This document shows positions 23,221 through 34,149 of a DNA stretch of 64,000 nucleotides, in pieces. The stretch comes from Undaria pinnatifida (lineage: Eukaryota; Sar; Phaeophyceae; Laminariales; Alariaceae): positions 7,916,967 through 7,980,966 of the forward strand of contig JABAKD010000015.1 of the NCBI GenBank assembly GCA_012845835.1, given 5' to 3'. Made by a program: the position numbers and the translations under genes. The notes under the pieces were generated by a model, which searched no databases, was not told the DNA's origin, and worked only from the letters and a program-made list of their open reading frames with translations. How positions within the stretch are numbered: the stretch's first letter is position 1; each line of letters starts with the position of its first letter.

Positions 23221-24094
23221 CGTGCCCGGTTAAGAAAAGCTCTAGCAATTCATGATGGCCCTTTCTCACTTTGAACGAGCTCCATCCATCCCTCACCCAC
23301 AACCTGACTTTTTGAAAAAAAATAAGAAAATAAAGAAAATAAAGCAAAACCCGGTATGAACAATCCGATCGCCCAATTGTATAGACTACACAGCACGACT
23401 CGAGTCATACAGCACGACGCGAGTCGACGAGGGAAGAAGATGCTGAATGATTATCGCGATAAAAATGAAGGCACGTACCGTAGTGGGGAGGGGGGAGAAA
23501 AGGGCCCCCCGCTATATGACCCCGGATCTGAGTTTCTACCGGGAGGGAGCGCGAGAGTAATGCGAGGATATTAAATGGGATGAAGAAAGCAGTATATACT
23601 AGGTATATATACGAGTATTGTTGTGAAAAGCGCCAATGGGATTAACGACGGTGCTGGATGGTTAGCCCCATTCCTTCAGAAGAGTTGTGGTAGAAAACAA
23701 AGGGCAGAACCTTTTTTCGCAGGGACGCGTCCGTACCGGTGCTCGTTGATTCTTGCAGCCGGTTCACACGGCCAGAACCGTTTCGTACCCCCCCCCCCCA
23801 ACCGTAGAGCTAGACCACCAGGATGCCGTCTTTTTTTGTCTGTTCTCGTTTTTATGTTTCAGGAGGCAAACCAAATGGTGATCGAGTTAGACCGTATTGT
23901 GCGGAGCGGAGAACGTTAACTCCGCGTAAGGCGTTGATCAAACGAAGTGTGTACCAGGTATACGGTAAGGCACCCACGAGAAGGTTACGTAGCATCCGCA
24001 GTGCTGTCTCTGGAAGTGGCCACGCCAGAAAACAAACAGATTCACTGGAAGCTGACATCCGATACGCAAGAAAGAACGTACGCACAACATTCCC

Positions 24095-24285
24095 GAAGCC
24101 CGCTTCACAAGCGATTCTTAGCAGGGTGCAGCCCGCCCTTTCGCGCGACTCGCCAACCATCTCACGGCGACTTCGCGCTTGGGGCACGCGATGCCTGCCT
24201 GGTCGGTGGAAACCCCTCGTGCTTCGCGCCCCGGTATGATGGGAACGCGAGAAGTCTAATTTCATACGACTACGACTATGCATGA
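24095..24285 (-). repeat. R8 dispersed repeat, copy 2
   Basis: Reversed copy (CTCACGGCGACTTCGCGCTT, GCCTGCCTGGTCGGTGGAAA) in intron 10. Confidence 0.6.
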
Positions 24286-24320
24286 AATGGCCACCTCGCC
24301 TACGGTAACATGGCTCGTTA

Positions 24321-24585
24321 GAGTCATCCGACGCTAGCGGTTCGGCAGAAGTTTCTGGGCTCCTAACCTTGAGGAGCTCAATATCTCACCCAAAGCATGC
24401 CTTCGAGGCACTTTTCGTTCGCGCAACCCGACCAACATGGCTATGGCTATGCATTAATTTCCGGTATCGTAGAAAATATTTAGTTCAACAACTGCAACCC
24501 TTACCGCGAACATGGCTACGCATTATTTTCCGGCATCATACAAACATTTAGTCCAACAACTGCAATCCTTACCGCGAGATGACTC
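24321..24585 (+). mobile_element. T1 element with target duplication
   Basis: GAGTCATCCGACGCTAGCGG to TACCGCGAGATGACTC, flanked by GTTA on both sides (24317-24320, 24586-24589). It is the best-bounded T1 copy. Its 3' part is partly duplicated (ATTWATTTCCGG units). Confidence 0.62.
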
Positions 24586-24618
24586 GTTAATGAAGAAGCT
24601 CCAATCGAACCTGCTCAC

Positions 24619-24722
24619 CTCTGCCCCCCCCTTAAAAAGCGGCTCTTTCCATCGAAGCACCGCCCTGCTGGCCCGAACCACATCCACCCGGAAAAACAGG
24701 GCCGGGCTTGGAGGCACGGCGT
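24619..24722 (-). CDS. E10: FN3 domain 2, strands A-B
   Basis: 104 bp, phase 1 to 0. The acceptor follows a C/T-rich tract ending CCAG and the donor is GTGAGC. The split codon formed with E9 gives Asp. The peptide AVPPSPALFFRVDVVRASRA continues into VLRWKEPLFKGGAE, again the FN3 W-x-x-P...GG pattern. A T1 element sits immediately to its left, ending at 24585. Confidence 0.83.
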
Positions 24723-24787
24723 CTGGTTCATGGAAAAGGGAACAGTTCGACCCGCAGGGGAGGGGTCCGAGAAGATTTATAGGGGAG

Positions 24788-25094
24788 CAAGGCTACGGTA
24801 AGGAGGATGTTAGTACGCCCCCCTTTTGCACCACCTGGTGTTCACTATTATACTATCGTACTATCATACTCACACGAGTGACTCTGTACCAAACAGAAAA
24901 AAACACGTTAGGTGGTTAGTTTGGCGCAACGTAGCTAACCATCCCTTTTCGTATTAACATCGAGAATGGCAAACAGCACGAACGCCTCCTGTGACCGCAA
25001 GGAACAGAGGGGGGTCACTTGCGCGAGTGACCCCGAGCCACGCTGCAAAAGAAACTCCCTGATAAATGGACCTATCCCCCTGCCGTAGCTTTGG
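24788..25094 (+). mobile_element. T2 element
   Basis: CAAGGCTACGGTAAGGAGG to CCCCTGCCGTAGCTTTGG, with CACACGAGTGACTCTGTACC and TTGGCGCAACGTAGCTAACC. Confidence 0.62.
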
Positions 25095-25114
25095 CCAGGG
25101 GAAGCCGTTCATAC

Positions 25115-25735
25115 ATTCGGTGCGTGCACGGTCGTTCGTGTATTCCTGCAGACACAGTCGCTTCGCAAAACTTCCTCCACGCACGCAGCTGCCCTACACG
25201 TCAGGCGCGCACACAGTTGCGCGTACACTTTCTGCACGCACAGCTGCGCATGCACTTCATGCAGACACTGTAGTTACGCATACACCTGCTTCGCACGAAC
25301 AGTTGCGCATACGCTTCCTGAACACACAGTTGCGCATACACTTCCAACACACGGAGATGATTACACACTTTCTGCACACAGTAGTCGCTCATACACTTCC
25401 TACAAAAAAGTCGCACACATGATACCCTTCCTGCACTGACAGTTCCTCGTACACTTCCTGCTCATACAGTTTATCATTCACTTGCGGCACACACAGTTGT
25501 AGATACATTTCCTACACACAGACAAAGTTTCCATACAGGGCACTTCCCGCAAGCACAAGTAAATGCGCCTTCACTTCCTACAAGAACAGTTTCTTCAAAT
25601 CCTGTGTACGAAGTTGCTCATACGGTTCGTCCGCACAGTAGTTGCGCGTACACGTCCTGAAAACACAGTACTTGCTCGTACAATTCTTACACTACAAAGC
25701 TCATGCACGTCCTGCGTACACACGTTCGAGCTATC
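25115..25735 (+). repeat. ~27-bp degenerate minisatellite
   Basis: More than 20 units around CACACAGTTGCGCATACACT and TCCTG. The minus strand reads QEVYAQLCV repeatedly. It occupies much of the left part of intron 9's right neighbour region. Confidence 0.8.
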
Positions 25736-26032
25736 ATCCAAAGAAGTCAGCTCCTGGTTAATTACTGTTGCGGTCGTTTCGGCCATCCGATGAAGTGCAG
25801 CACATCGAGCTCCAACGCTCATCCCTCATAAACATCCGCAGAAAGAAGAGAAGGGGAAAGCATTGCTATAGTCACCACTCGACAATGATGCGCAGCAAGC
25901 TTCCAACGTCGATCACTCATGAACATGCCTAAAAGCAAAAGAGACTCGGCTAAGAGTAGGTTGTGATGTGCAGTAAGCTTCCACGTCGACTACTCATGAA
26001 CATCCCCAAAAAACAAAAGAGACTCGGTTTTA

Positions 26033-26114
26033 GCCCCTTTACAACTGGAAACCCGTTTTTGGGGACAAAATTACTTGGATTTAGTACAGGGAGGGGTTCG
26101 GGGGCTCTAAAGGG
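26033..26114 (+). mobile_element. piggyBac-type MITE copy
   Basis: CCCCTTTACAACTGG to GGCTCTAAAGGG with TTAA on the right (26115-26118) and TTTA on the left. Confidence 0.6.
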
Positions 26115-26220
26115 TTAAGCCTCAAGAGCAGGTTGTAGATATGAGCACGTCGAAATGGTAAGGAAGGGGCGCGTGCTACGATAGAGGTGCACCGCTTCTT
26201 TTTTTTTTCTTCAAGGTTGC

Positions 26221-26592
26221 CTCACTTCAGGAACTTAGTATTCCTCCCTGTACTAACCTTACGTAAATTTTGTCCCCACAAAGGGTTTCCAGTAGTGAAG
26301 GCGTTAGCCCAAGGAACTCTCTATATTATCTTTAAGTAATTTTAGCCCCCAAAAGGGCTTCCAGTAGTGAAGGCGTTTGCCCAAGGAACTCCCTATACTA
26401 ACTTTAAGTAAATTTGTCCCCGAAAAGGGTTTCCAGTGGTGAAGGCGTTTGCCCAAGGGACCCCCTATACTAAATTCAAGTAAATTTGTCTCCAAACAGG
26501 GTTTCCAGTAGTGAAGGCGTTAGCCCAAGGAACTCCCCATACTAGTTTCAAGTAATTTTGTCCCCGAAAAGGGTTTCCAGTATTAAAGGCGC
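26221..26592 (-). repeat. Tandem array of piggyBac-type MITE units
   Basis: Five shortened units of about 72 bp, each with TTTCCAGTAGTGAAGGCGTT, lie head to tail. TTAA is not kept between units, so they probably expanded as a tandem repeat after insertion. Confidence 0.65.
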
Positions 26593-27424
26593 TAAGACCT
26601 CTCCCAAAAACTGATTTGGAGAAGGAGAAAAGAAACTGCTTTCGTACTGGATGAACAATCCATCTCGTGCGCGTGTGCCTAGGCGATACAACGCGAATCA
26701 TGCAACAACAAAAAAGTAACATATAAGAGGAAAACAAAATAAAAAACTGCTCGTATTGAAATACTTCGTTTACCGGATGAATAATCCATCCCGCGGCCTA
26801 GCTATTAATCGGTATACAACGAGAACCATGCAAAAAAACAATGGCCTATATATATATTTTTTTTTTTTCCCGACGATTTTGGGTTAAGGATCCCCGTCAT
26901 TCAGAAACCATTTTCGCCAAAAAACGGTATACCTTTTTTACCTCTATCAGAGCAAGGGTGGCATGCCGATTAGGTCGATGCTTACACCGAGAGTAAGGTG
27001 TGGAAGGGACTTCCACGTTGTGCCTAAGCCACGTTGTGCCAAAGCTTCTTCCTCTTTTTGTGTGTGCTTCCTTTGGCTTTCTTCCACCTTATAACAGGAA
27101 TATTTGTAAGAGCAAACGACGGTGAAAGCTCATGGTGCAAACCACTCTCGGATGGCCAAGTGTCACGTTAATACAGCGTTTTGCTTAAGTGGGTTTTGCG
27201 CGTTGATAAGCTCGCGTACTCTAGCGTTGGCACAATCACATTCGTCCTAATTACCTCCAATACCTCCATTAATCCTGTTGATAGTGCCAGGGTGCGAGTC
27301 TGTTGAGATAGCATCCATCTTGCCTACTTTTGCTCTACCCTCTTTCCTGTTTTTTTTGCTATGTGTGCATCCCAAGAGCAGTCCTTTGAGATCTCTACGC
27401 CAAGCCATAGTTTGTAGGGGGTGG

Positions 27425-27760
27425 TGAAATGTAAATGATGCATACTATTTCAAGACACTACATTAATTAGTGTGTTGGAGGGAGGCGATACACAACACAT
27501 TAACTAGTCGTTTGCTTCGGAGTCGCTTACTCACGACTATCCACAGCATGAATAAGAACGCGAAAAATAACAAAAAAAGAGCAAGAATAGGATCACGAGT
27601 AAGAACAAGAATGACTGAAATGTAAATAACATGCATGCTATCAAGGCATTGCATTAATTATTGTGTTAGAGGGAGAGGCGATACACAACACATCATCTAG
27701 TCGTTTGCTTCGGAGTCGCTTACTCACGACCATCCTCAGCAAGAACAAGATCACGAAAAA
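27425..27760 (+). repeat. Two ~190-bp tandem units
   Basis: GCGATACACAACACAT, CTAGTCGTTTGCTTCGGAGT and CGCTTACTCACGAC are repeated. AAGAACAAGAAT-type runs link this to the start of intron 9. Confidence 0.75.
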
Positions 27761-27914
27761 TGGCAAAAAAAGCATAATGCAAGCAAGAATAGCAAGAACA
27801 AGATCACGAAAAATAACAGAAAAAAAGGAGCAAGAATAGGATCAAGAGAAAGAACAAGAATAAGAACCATAGTGTAAAGAAAAATAACAAGAACTCGAGT
27901 AAGAACGCTCTCAC

Positions 27915-28063
27915 CGTCCGTGAAAGCTTCCGGAAGAACCTCGCTTGGATCACTCCATCCAACGGCGTTCCGACAGCGAACGGATATGTCGACGAGGTGC
28001 GTCCCAGCGCGGAGACCCGTGAGCTTGAAGCCGTCCGTTGCTACGGGCTTCGCTGCGCACCAC
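27915..28063 (-). CDS. E9: FN3 domain 1, strands E-G
   Basis: 149 bp, phase 2 to 1. The acceptor follows CTTTTTTCTTCAG and the donor is GTGAGAG. The peptide has the canonical FN3 second half: a GL turn (FKLTGLRAGTHLVDISVRC) and then RNAVGWSDPSEVLPEAFTD. This is the clearest domain evidence in the window. The exon ends in phase 1, so FN3 domain 1 is bounded on both sides by phase-1 introns. Confidence 0.88.
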
Positions 28064-28154
28064 CTGAAGAAAAAAGTTGTGGGATTGGCAGCTGAGGTTA
28101 TGCTACCTACAAATTTTAGTGCACAGGAATACATAGAACATTAAGTCCTTTGGA

Positions 28155-28365
28155 AATTAGGAGGGAAACAAACGACGAAAATTGGCGATTGCGGCATTAG
28201 CCACCGCTGGTTGGCGATGACAAAAAGTGAGGCCGAACTACAACGAAGGAAAAATAAAAAGACTCGTGCAGCATGGTCCTACTCGTACTGCAGCCCGATC
28301 AGGCCATGCCCCACTCGTGGACGCTTGAAAAACATCGCAACCAATCGTCGTTTTTATTTTTCGTG
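28155..28365. repeat. Repeat shared upstream of E9 and E8
   Basis: Parallels 30765-30960: GGCGATTGCGGCATTAGCCA against GACGATTATGGCATCGGCCA, then CTACTCGTACTGC and AAAACATCGCAA. Both copies lie about 100 bp before an exon acceptor (E9 and E8), so a segment including the acceptor region may have been duplicated. Confidence 0.55.
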
Positions 28366-28635
28366 GCAATGCTTGTAATCAAGTCCCAAAAGATTTAATA
28401 GAAATGAAGTACTCGGCAAAAAAGCAACATTTTTTTTCCTCCCCAAGGGATGCAACATGCTCTGAACGATCTCGCCACCTTACACAAAACGCCTCCGTTG
28501 CCCGCGTAAGACCAAGGCGGCGATAGAGGAGTCACTTTTCGGAGGATTTTTTCAAGCAGTGGCTCGGGGTCACTCGCGCGAGTGACCGCCCCCCCCCCCC
28601 CCGCCGTGTTCCTTCTCGGTCTTGAGCTTTCGAGC

Positions 28636-28822
<187 letters not shown>

Positions 28823-29021
28823 TTAGGGTTAGGGCATGAACCCTCAACGGAACGGTAACAAGCTACGCTTGCACCAAAATCATAATAGCCTGAGTTATGC
28901 TTGACCCGTGAGGTACACCGTCATTCGTGCGAGAGGTGAAAACCCGGTGTGTAGTGAAAATGGGAGCGGGTACATACCCTCCCCTTTCCGTAGCCCTTGC
29001 ACGTGCTCCGGCAGGGGCCAG

Positions 29022-29304
29022 ACTCGTGCTACGATAGAAGTATCAAGGTATACCTTTTTTTGGCGAAAATTATTTCTGAATGACGGGGGTCCTTAACCCA
29101 AAACTGTCGGAAGAAAAAAAAAAAAACAGGCTATTTTTTGTTCGCATGATTCTTGGTTGTATACCTAGCTTCATCCGGTAGCAGCTTTACGTTTCTCCAA
29201 ATAAGTTCTTGGGAGGGGTCTTAAGCTCTTGAAAGTGCTTAAGCTCTGAAAGTGAGGGACACCTTCCGAAAAAAAGTGGTGCGACTCTATCGCAGCACGC
29301 GTCG
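29022..29304 (+). mobile_element. T0 element, single-core copy
   Basis: Left end ACTCGTGCTACGATAGAAG, one core unit, GGGAGGGGTCTTAAGCTCT, right end CGACTCTATCGCAGCACGCG. It is close to the presumed ancestral length. Confidence 0.6.
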
Positions 29305-29547
29305 GCACACGTTTATGATCCAACCTTGAGGAGCTCTAAATACTGTACGGTTAACCCAATGAAGGGTCCGCTTCGGTACGACGCGAGCTCCGATTGATAG
29401 AGAGAGGTAGCCCTTCTGGGGGCTGAACCGCTTCCAATAAGGACGGGGCTCCTAAAACCAAAAAGTCGTCTCGGAATTCCCGCGGCTCTTCACGCATCAT
29501 GACCGACCCACACCCGCACATCGGGCCAGGAGATTTTCAAAATCTCG

Positions 29548-29645
29548 TGGGTCGAGTCGGATCGGGTCGGGAGATGTATGGATTCTCGCAGGTTGGATCG
29601 GGTCGGGTCGGGTCGGGTCGGGTCGGGTCGGGTCGGGCCGGATCG
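29548..29645 (+). repeat. TCGGG pentanucleotide tract, followed by a 60-bp duplication
   Basis: GGGTCGGGTCGGGTCGGGTC and variants; to the right ATATCACCAACAAAYATGAT and CCTTCAAACAGTAGGAGAG occur twice (29650-29770). Confidence 0.8.
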
Positions 29646-29763
29646 TCTTCTCATTATCATATCACCAACAAATATGATGCATGTCCTTCAAACAGTAGGA
29701 GAGATCGTCTTCCCATCATCATATCACCAACAAACATGATGCATGATGACCTTCAAACAGTAG

Positions 29764-30200
29764 GAGAGCTATCCCACGGCAAGGTAGGGGTGCAGCAGAT
29801 TCTAAGAATTTTCTGAGCTCCTAACACGAGGGAGCTCAATGTCAACACCATCATCCGTCATCAACTAAAACGCGACTTCGGGGCATTCAATCGCGCAATC
29901 CGACCAGCACTTCTATGCGCTGATCCGAAAAAAAAACGCACACACACACTCGTTGGGCAACCGGTAGTTTCTCAATTGAGGGCCTCAACGGACCAGAAAT
30001 GTTTAGCCCCAAAAAAGTGAAGCCTCTGCCCTGGGACGACTCCTGAACAAATGCCAGCACTTCTATGCACTGGTCCCAAAAAAAAACACACACACGCACA
30101 CACACACTCATTGGGCAACCGGTAGTTTCTCAATTGAGGGCCTCAACGGACCAGAAATGTTTAGCCCCAAAAACGTGAAGCCTCTGCCCTGGGACGACTC
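29764..30200 (+). mobile_element. T1 element with duplicated 3' half
   Basis: GAGAGCTATCCCACGG... to CCTGGGACGACTC. The last ~150 bp (CAACCGGTAGTTTCTCAATT ... GGGACGACTC) occur twice in tandem, with (AC)n runs. Confidence 0.55.
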
Positions 30201-30224
30201 ATGAACAAATGAAATCCCACCCCC

Positions 30225-30385
30225 CTTCATGCAACTCGCCGAACACCTCACGGCGCGTCGCGCTTGGCGCAAGCAACGTATGCCTGGTCGGTGGAAAACC
30301 CGACATGCTCCGTCCCGGCATTGTGGGTATGGGAGGGTCACACCGCTATTGTCAGACGACTGCGGCTATGCGTGAAATGAATGCT
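30225..30385 (-). repeat. R8 dispersed repeat, copy 3
   Basis: Reversed, truncated copy beginning ACTCGCCGAACACCTCACGG, directly after a T1 element. Confidence 0.58.
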
Positions 30386-30457
30386 CCCCCCCCCCACCGG
30401 ATGTAGAGCATGGTCGAAAGGCAAAGATATTATTGGGGTGGTTGGTTCCTCAGTTAA

Positions 30458-30525
30458 CGCCTTTTCAACGGGGAAATAATTTGGAATTAGAATTGATTGG
30501 GGGGATTTCGGGGGGCTCTCAAGAG
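30458..30525 (+). mobile_element. piggyBac-type MITE copy, diverged
   Basis: Left TTAA at 30454-30457, then CGCCTTTTCAACGGGGAAA, ending GGGGGGCTCTCAAGAGG. The right flank is not TTAA. Confidence 0.42.
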
Positions 30526-30575
30526 GATCATTTGTATCTATAGATATATTGCCGGAATGTATTTTACCCCGTCAC

Positions 30576-30664
30576 CTGGAAGTGAGAACTGGCTCCGCGG
30601 GAGTGGTCACGTCTTCCTTGCTGTACTTGTCCTTCTTGACCACTTGATGCACGGAGTACGAAAC
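30576..30664 (-). CDS. E8: FN3 domain 1, strand C region
   Basis: 29 codons plus two bases, phase 0 to 2. The acceptor is TGCTTCAG and the donor is CCAG|GTGACG. The peptide begins VSYSVHQVVKKDK, which fits an FN3 C strand directly after the FEHE end of E7. It aligns loosely with E11, the equivalent exon of FN3 domain 2. A block about 105-300 bp upstream of the acceptor (30770-30960) is repeated upstream of E9. Confidence 0.75.
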
Positions 30665-31480
30665 CTGAAGCAGATTATTCGTCTTGGTTTCGTTAGCTGG
30701 CACTCGTTTCGTATCAACCGGTTCGCGTGGGGTAAACCCTTTGAGACTTCATCGGAAAAAAATATGACGACGGAAATCGACGATTATGGCATCGGCCACT
30801 GCTGGGTGGGCGATGGTGATAAAAACTGGCGCCCGAACGACGACGCCAACAGGCGCAGTACGATCCTACTCGTACTGCTGCGTGCTCGCGCTATTGGCGA
30901 CGCCTGAAAACATCGCAATCGGCGTTTTTTTAATCGCTATCCTATAATCAAGATATACACGGGCCCCAAAGGGGCTATTAATAGGTGGTATTGATACTAT
31001 TAATACTTCGAAGTACATGTTATCATTGCTATTTTTATAAATATGGAGAGTAGGCTCTAGGCTCGTCTGGCCTGGTCGGCGTTACCTCTCGGGTCGCGTG
31101 CGCGATGGCTGTAACTGTATATCTGTTTTTGGTCAGTTTTCAAGAAGTCCCCGCCCCCTTTTCAACCTGCGACACCCCCCGAGATTTCAAGCCAACCACG
31201 CCCCAAAGGTAAAAAAAAAAAACTCAGGTACATATATACATGTATAATATGCTTCAAAGTATTTCGTTATGATGATCACCTGGCATTGTGCACCGCAGCA
31301 TGACCTGCAACGACGATCACAGTCATAAACACTCCGAAGAAAAAGAAGAACAAGGACAACAATAACTAGAATAACAAGAACAAGAACAAGAGCAAGAACA
31401 AGGAGATGTACCAAGCCAACCAATACCTAGTCGTTGAGTCACAGTCAGCCAGCGCACAGCCCATCATACGACCACAAACC

Positions 31481-31540
31481 AAACTTGGCACATCGCAAAC
31501 ACCCTATTACTCGTATTAGGGTGTTTGCGACGTACCAAGT
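31481..31540. repeat. Hairpin-forming inverted repeat
   Basis: CGCAAACACCCTA and TAGGGTGTTTGCG, about 10 bp apart, inside a wider ACTTGG...CCAAGT pair. Nothing coding is seen in 30970-31770. Confidence 0.7.
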
Positions 31541-31774
31541 ATGGCTGGTAGAACTGGGTAAGAAAACATACAATAATAGTATTGAAACCGTCTAACGTCA
31601 AAACCCAAGGCCAACCAACCCAACCGACGGAAATCCAGCGAATAACTAAGTTAGAAATACGTTTTCCTGCCTTCTTTTCTTTCAATTTCCAAGCCAACGT
31701 TTTTTCGTGGGTTAATAGTGAAGTAATACTGGGTAAATATTGACCTAGGGTCGGACTATCTACTGCTATTCAGG

Positions 31775-32143
31775 TGTTATAAGCCTTAGTTTAGGTAAGC
31801 AATTGGCTAACCTTTTGCGAGTGGTCAAACGGACTAATATCCCAGTAATTCCTTAACAAATGGCGTCGTCGGCATGCCATGGGGTTTTGGGTCGTGGGTT
31901 CGAATCCCGCCATGCACAATAATAAACTTTTGAGACTTTCCCCATGTCGAACTTGAAACATACTCTCCCCGGTGTACCCAGGAAATGAACCCGCTTGGAT
32001 ATTGACAGGTCCGCCCGTATATCCGGCCGACCTGCTGTCCCGCCGTTTCAGGGGGGAAGTGTTATAAGGCTTAGTTCGGGTAAGCTTTTGGTTAACCTTT
32101 TGCAAGTGGTCAAACGGACTAATGCCCCACTAATTCCTTAACA
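31775..32143 (+). mobile_element. TRIM-1: miniature LTR element with tRNA-like A/B boxes
   Basis: Two direct 84-bp repeats (31775-31858 and 32060-32143), each starting TGTTATAAG and ending CTTAACA, flank about 200 bp. A perfect 4-bp target duplication CAGG lies at 31771-31774 and 32144-32147. A purine tract (AGGGGGGAAG) directly precedes the 3' LTR. Just inside the 5' LTR is TGGCGTCGTCGG (A-box-like, or the primer-binding site), and at 31897-31907 GGTTCGAATCC, a perfect B box. There is no coding capacity. Confidence 0.85.
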
Positions 32144-32894
32144 CAGGAGTCCTCTGGCTCCGTAATGGTCACTTCCGCGAGGGTTGCTTGGATGTTGCAT
32201 CTCTGGTGTTAGTTGCTTGCTGTCCCCCTCACACCTTCTGACAGAAGAGGGGACGGACCCGTTCGTCCAGGCAGGCGACAGCGCCTGCCAGCTATAAAGG
32301 GGACAACTGCTAATAATCATAACGCCCCAACGGGGTAGAGGGGATACCATAACACTAGCCCACCCTGAAGGGCCGTACATGCAGATTCTTAGAAAGATCA
32401 GGTGGAACTATATCCATCCGGAGAATTCGGAGAATTCATCGAAGATGCGGTGCTTTACAACCCACTCCCACACTTCTACTGCGCCTTGCAAGGCAGAAAC
32501 CAGTTGGACGAGTGCAAAAGCAGGCACCAAACGTCCCACGTACCAGCACGTGAAAGCTAATAAAACGCGCATGATGCAAAGCAGACATCAAAATACGTAA
32601 CACATCGGTACGTGACAGTCACTGAAACGCGTGAAATGCGAAGCAGACGTCAAAAGTCGGACTTTCGTCGATTTCATTTTTTTTTTCATTTTTTCAATCA
32701 ATCAGAACTTGAAAAGAAATCGCAAACACCCCTCATCGTTTATATTCAACTAATAATTAACGTAGTCGGCGACTTGCGATTAGTTGGTATTGTTACTATT
32801 GGTATATTGAGCCAAGTGACAGCCATGACCGCAGAAGGCACTTATTGGAATTCCCAAACAGACGGTAGTCCAATCCATTACGATGATATCTCCC

Positions 32895-32950
32895 CTCCCA
32901 CGCCGGCTGTTGGACACTCACTTACCTTGTGTTCGAACAAGGCAGCACCG
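32895..32950 (-). pseudogene. Decayed copy of the end of E7 with its donor
   Basis: The segment parallels 33974-34031: the E7 end (GAALFEHK against GAAVFEHE), a GTAAGT-type donor, and about 30 bp of intron. The exon start is missing. Confidence 0.5.
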
Positions 32951-33029
32951 TACCTAGCCAATGATTCATTAGTAAGCAGCCAGTTCACAGCCTTTAGTAT
33001 TCCAATGACATACAGAGGGGTGCCTCTTT

Positions 33030-33330
33030 AGTACCGGCTGTGAACAGTGCCTATTGCCGCTATATGCCGGTTGAATAGTGCATATTGCCGCTATAGTACC
33101 GGTTGAATAGTGCCGATTGCCGTTATGGTGCAGGTTGAATAGTGCCTTTTCCCGCTATAATGCCGGTTGAATGGTGCCCATTGGCCGCCCTATGCCGGTT
33201 GAATGGTACATATTACCGCTATAATGCCGGTTGAATGGTGCCTATTGCCGATATAATACAGTTTGAATAGTGCCTTTTCCCGATATAATGCCGGTTAAAT
33301 AGTGTATATTGCCGCTATAGCGCCGGTGAA
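33030..33330 (+). repeat. ~37-bp minisatellite (GCCGGTTGAATAGTGC)
   Basis: About eight units of TAATGCCGGTTGAATAGTGC and CTATTGCCGCTA. Related phrases occur at 12300-12450, 33880-33935, 55040-55170, 60175-60345 and 63780-63910. Confidence 0.8.
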
Positions 33331-33488
33331 GTCGCTTGGCACAACTGAAACCCGCTACCGCCGTGGATACCCCGATTTAAGAGCGCCCAGGACAAGAGCG
33401 CTCGGGACTCTAAGAGCGACAAAATCAGCATGTCCCGCCTGTACTAAAAGTTATATATATTACACTACAAGTAAGACCAACGTCTAGT

Positions 33489-33780
33489 TAAAGCCTTCAC
33501 AACTGGAGACCCTTTTTTTTTACACATTTACTTGAAGTTAGTACAGGGAGGGATTTTGGGGCTCTAAAGGGGCCAACGCCTTCACTACTGGAAGCCCTTT
33601 TTGGGGACAAAATTACTTGAAGTTAGCACGGGGAGGGGTTTTGGGGTTTCAAAGGAGTTATCTCCTCGCTTGAGGAGTTCTGCACGTTTACTAACGCCTT
33701 CACTGCTGGAAACCCTTTTTGGGGACAAACTTACTTGAAGATGGTACAGGGAGGGATTTTTGGGGGCTCCAAAGGGGCTA
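33489..33780 (+). repeat. Array of three piggyBac-type MITE units
   Basis: Three near-complete units start at about 33489, 33573 and 33691 (TAACGCCTTCACTRCTGG) and end GGGGCTCYAAAGG. TTAA precedes the first unit. A small unrelated segment separates the second and third. Confidence 0.65.
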
Positions 33781-34010
33781 CGAGCGCTTGTTTTGGCTTG
33801 TCACGGAGCGCTCTTAAATCGGGGTTACCCACTGTTGTAGACCATTGCTGTAGCACCAGTCACCGGTGTCGATACTGTACCCAATAATAGTGCCGGTGTC
33901 CGATATAATGCCGGTGCTGTTGGCCGGCATACACCGGCGCTGCAGGGAGACCACCATGGTAACGTAACAAGCCCCTCCCACACCACCTAGTGAACTGTTG
34001 GATTACTTAC

Positions 34011-34070
34011 CTCGTGTTCGAACACGGCAGCGCCCCCATCGATGATTGGCGGGTTCCACGCCAATGTCAC
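34011..34070 (-). CDS. E7: FN3 domain 1, strand B and BC loop
   Basis: A 60-bp exon of 20 codons, phase 0 to 0, with donor GTAAGT. The peptide VTLAWNPPIIDGGAAVFEHE carries the FN3 hallmark W-x-PP-x-x-DGG. It is the smallest exon of the gene. A decayed copy of its 3' end with its donor lies at 32895-32950 in the following intron. Confidence 0.85.
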
Positions 34071-34118
34071 CTTAAGAGTTAATAGTGAGTGCGAAGAAGG
34101 CGTTTGAGGAGAGGGGGG

Positions 34119-34149
<31 letters not shown>

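Noticed and set aside
25115-25735. CRISPR-like regularly spaced repeats
   Set aside because: Units are contiguous and degenerate without unique spacers; it is a minisatellite in eukaryotic DNA.
31861-31920. A true tRNA gene
   Set aside because: A and B boxes are present, but there is no matching acceptor stem or credible anticodon arm, and the segment is repeated only inside TRIM elements.
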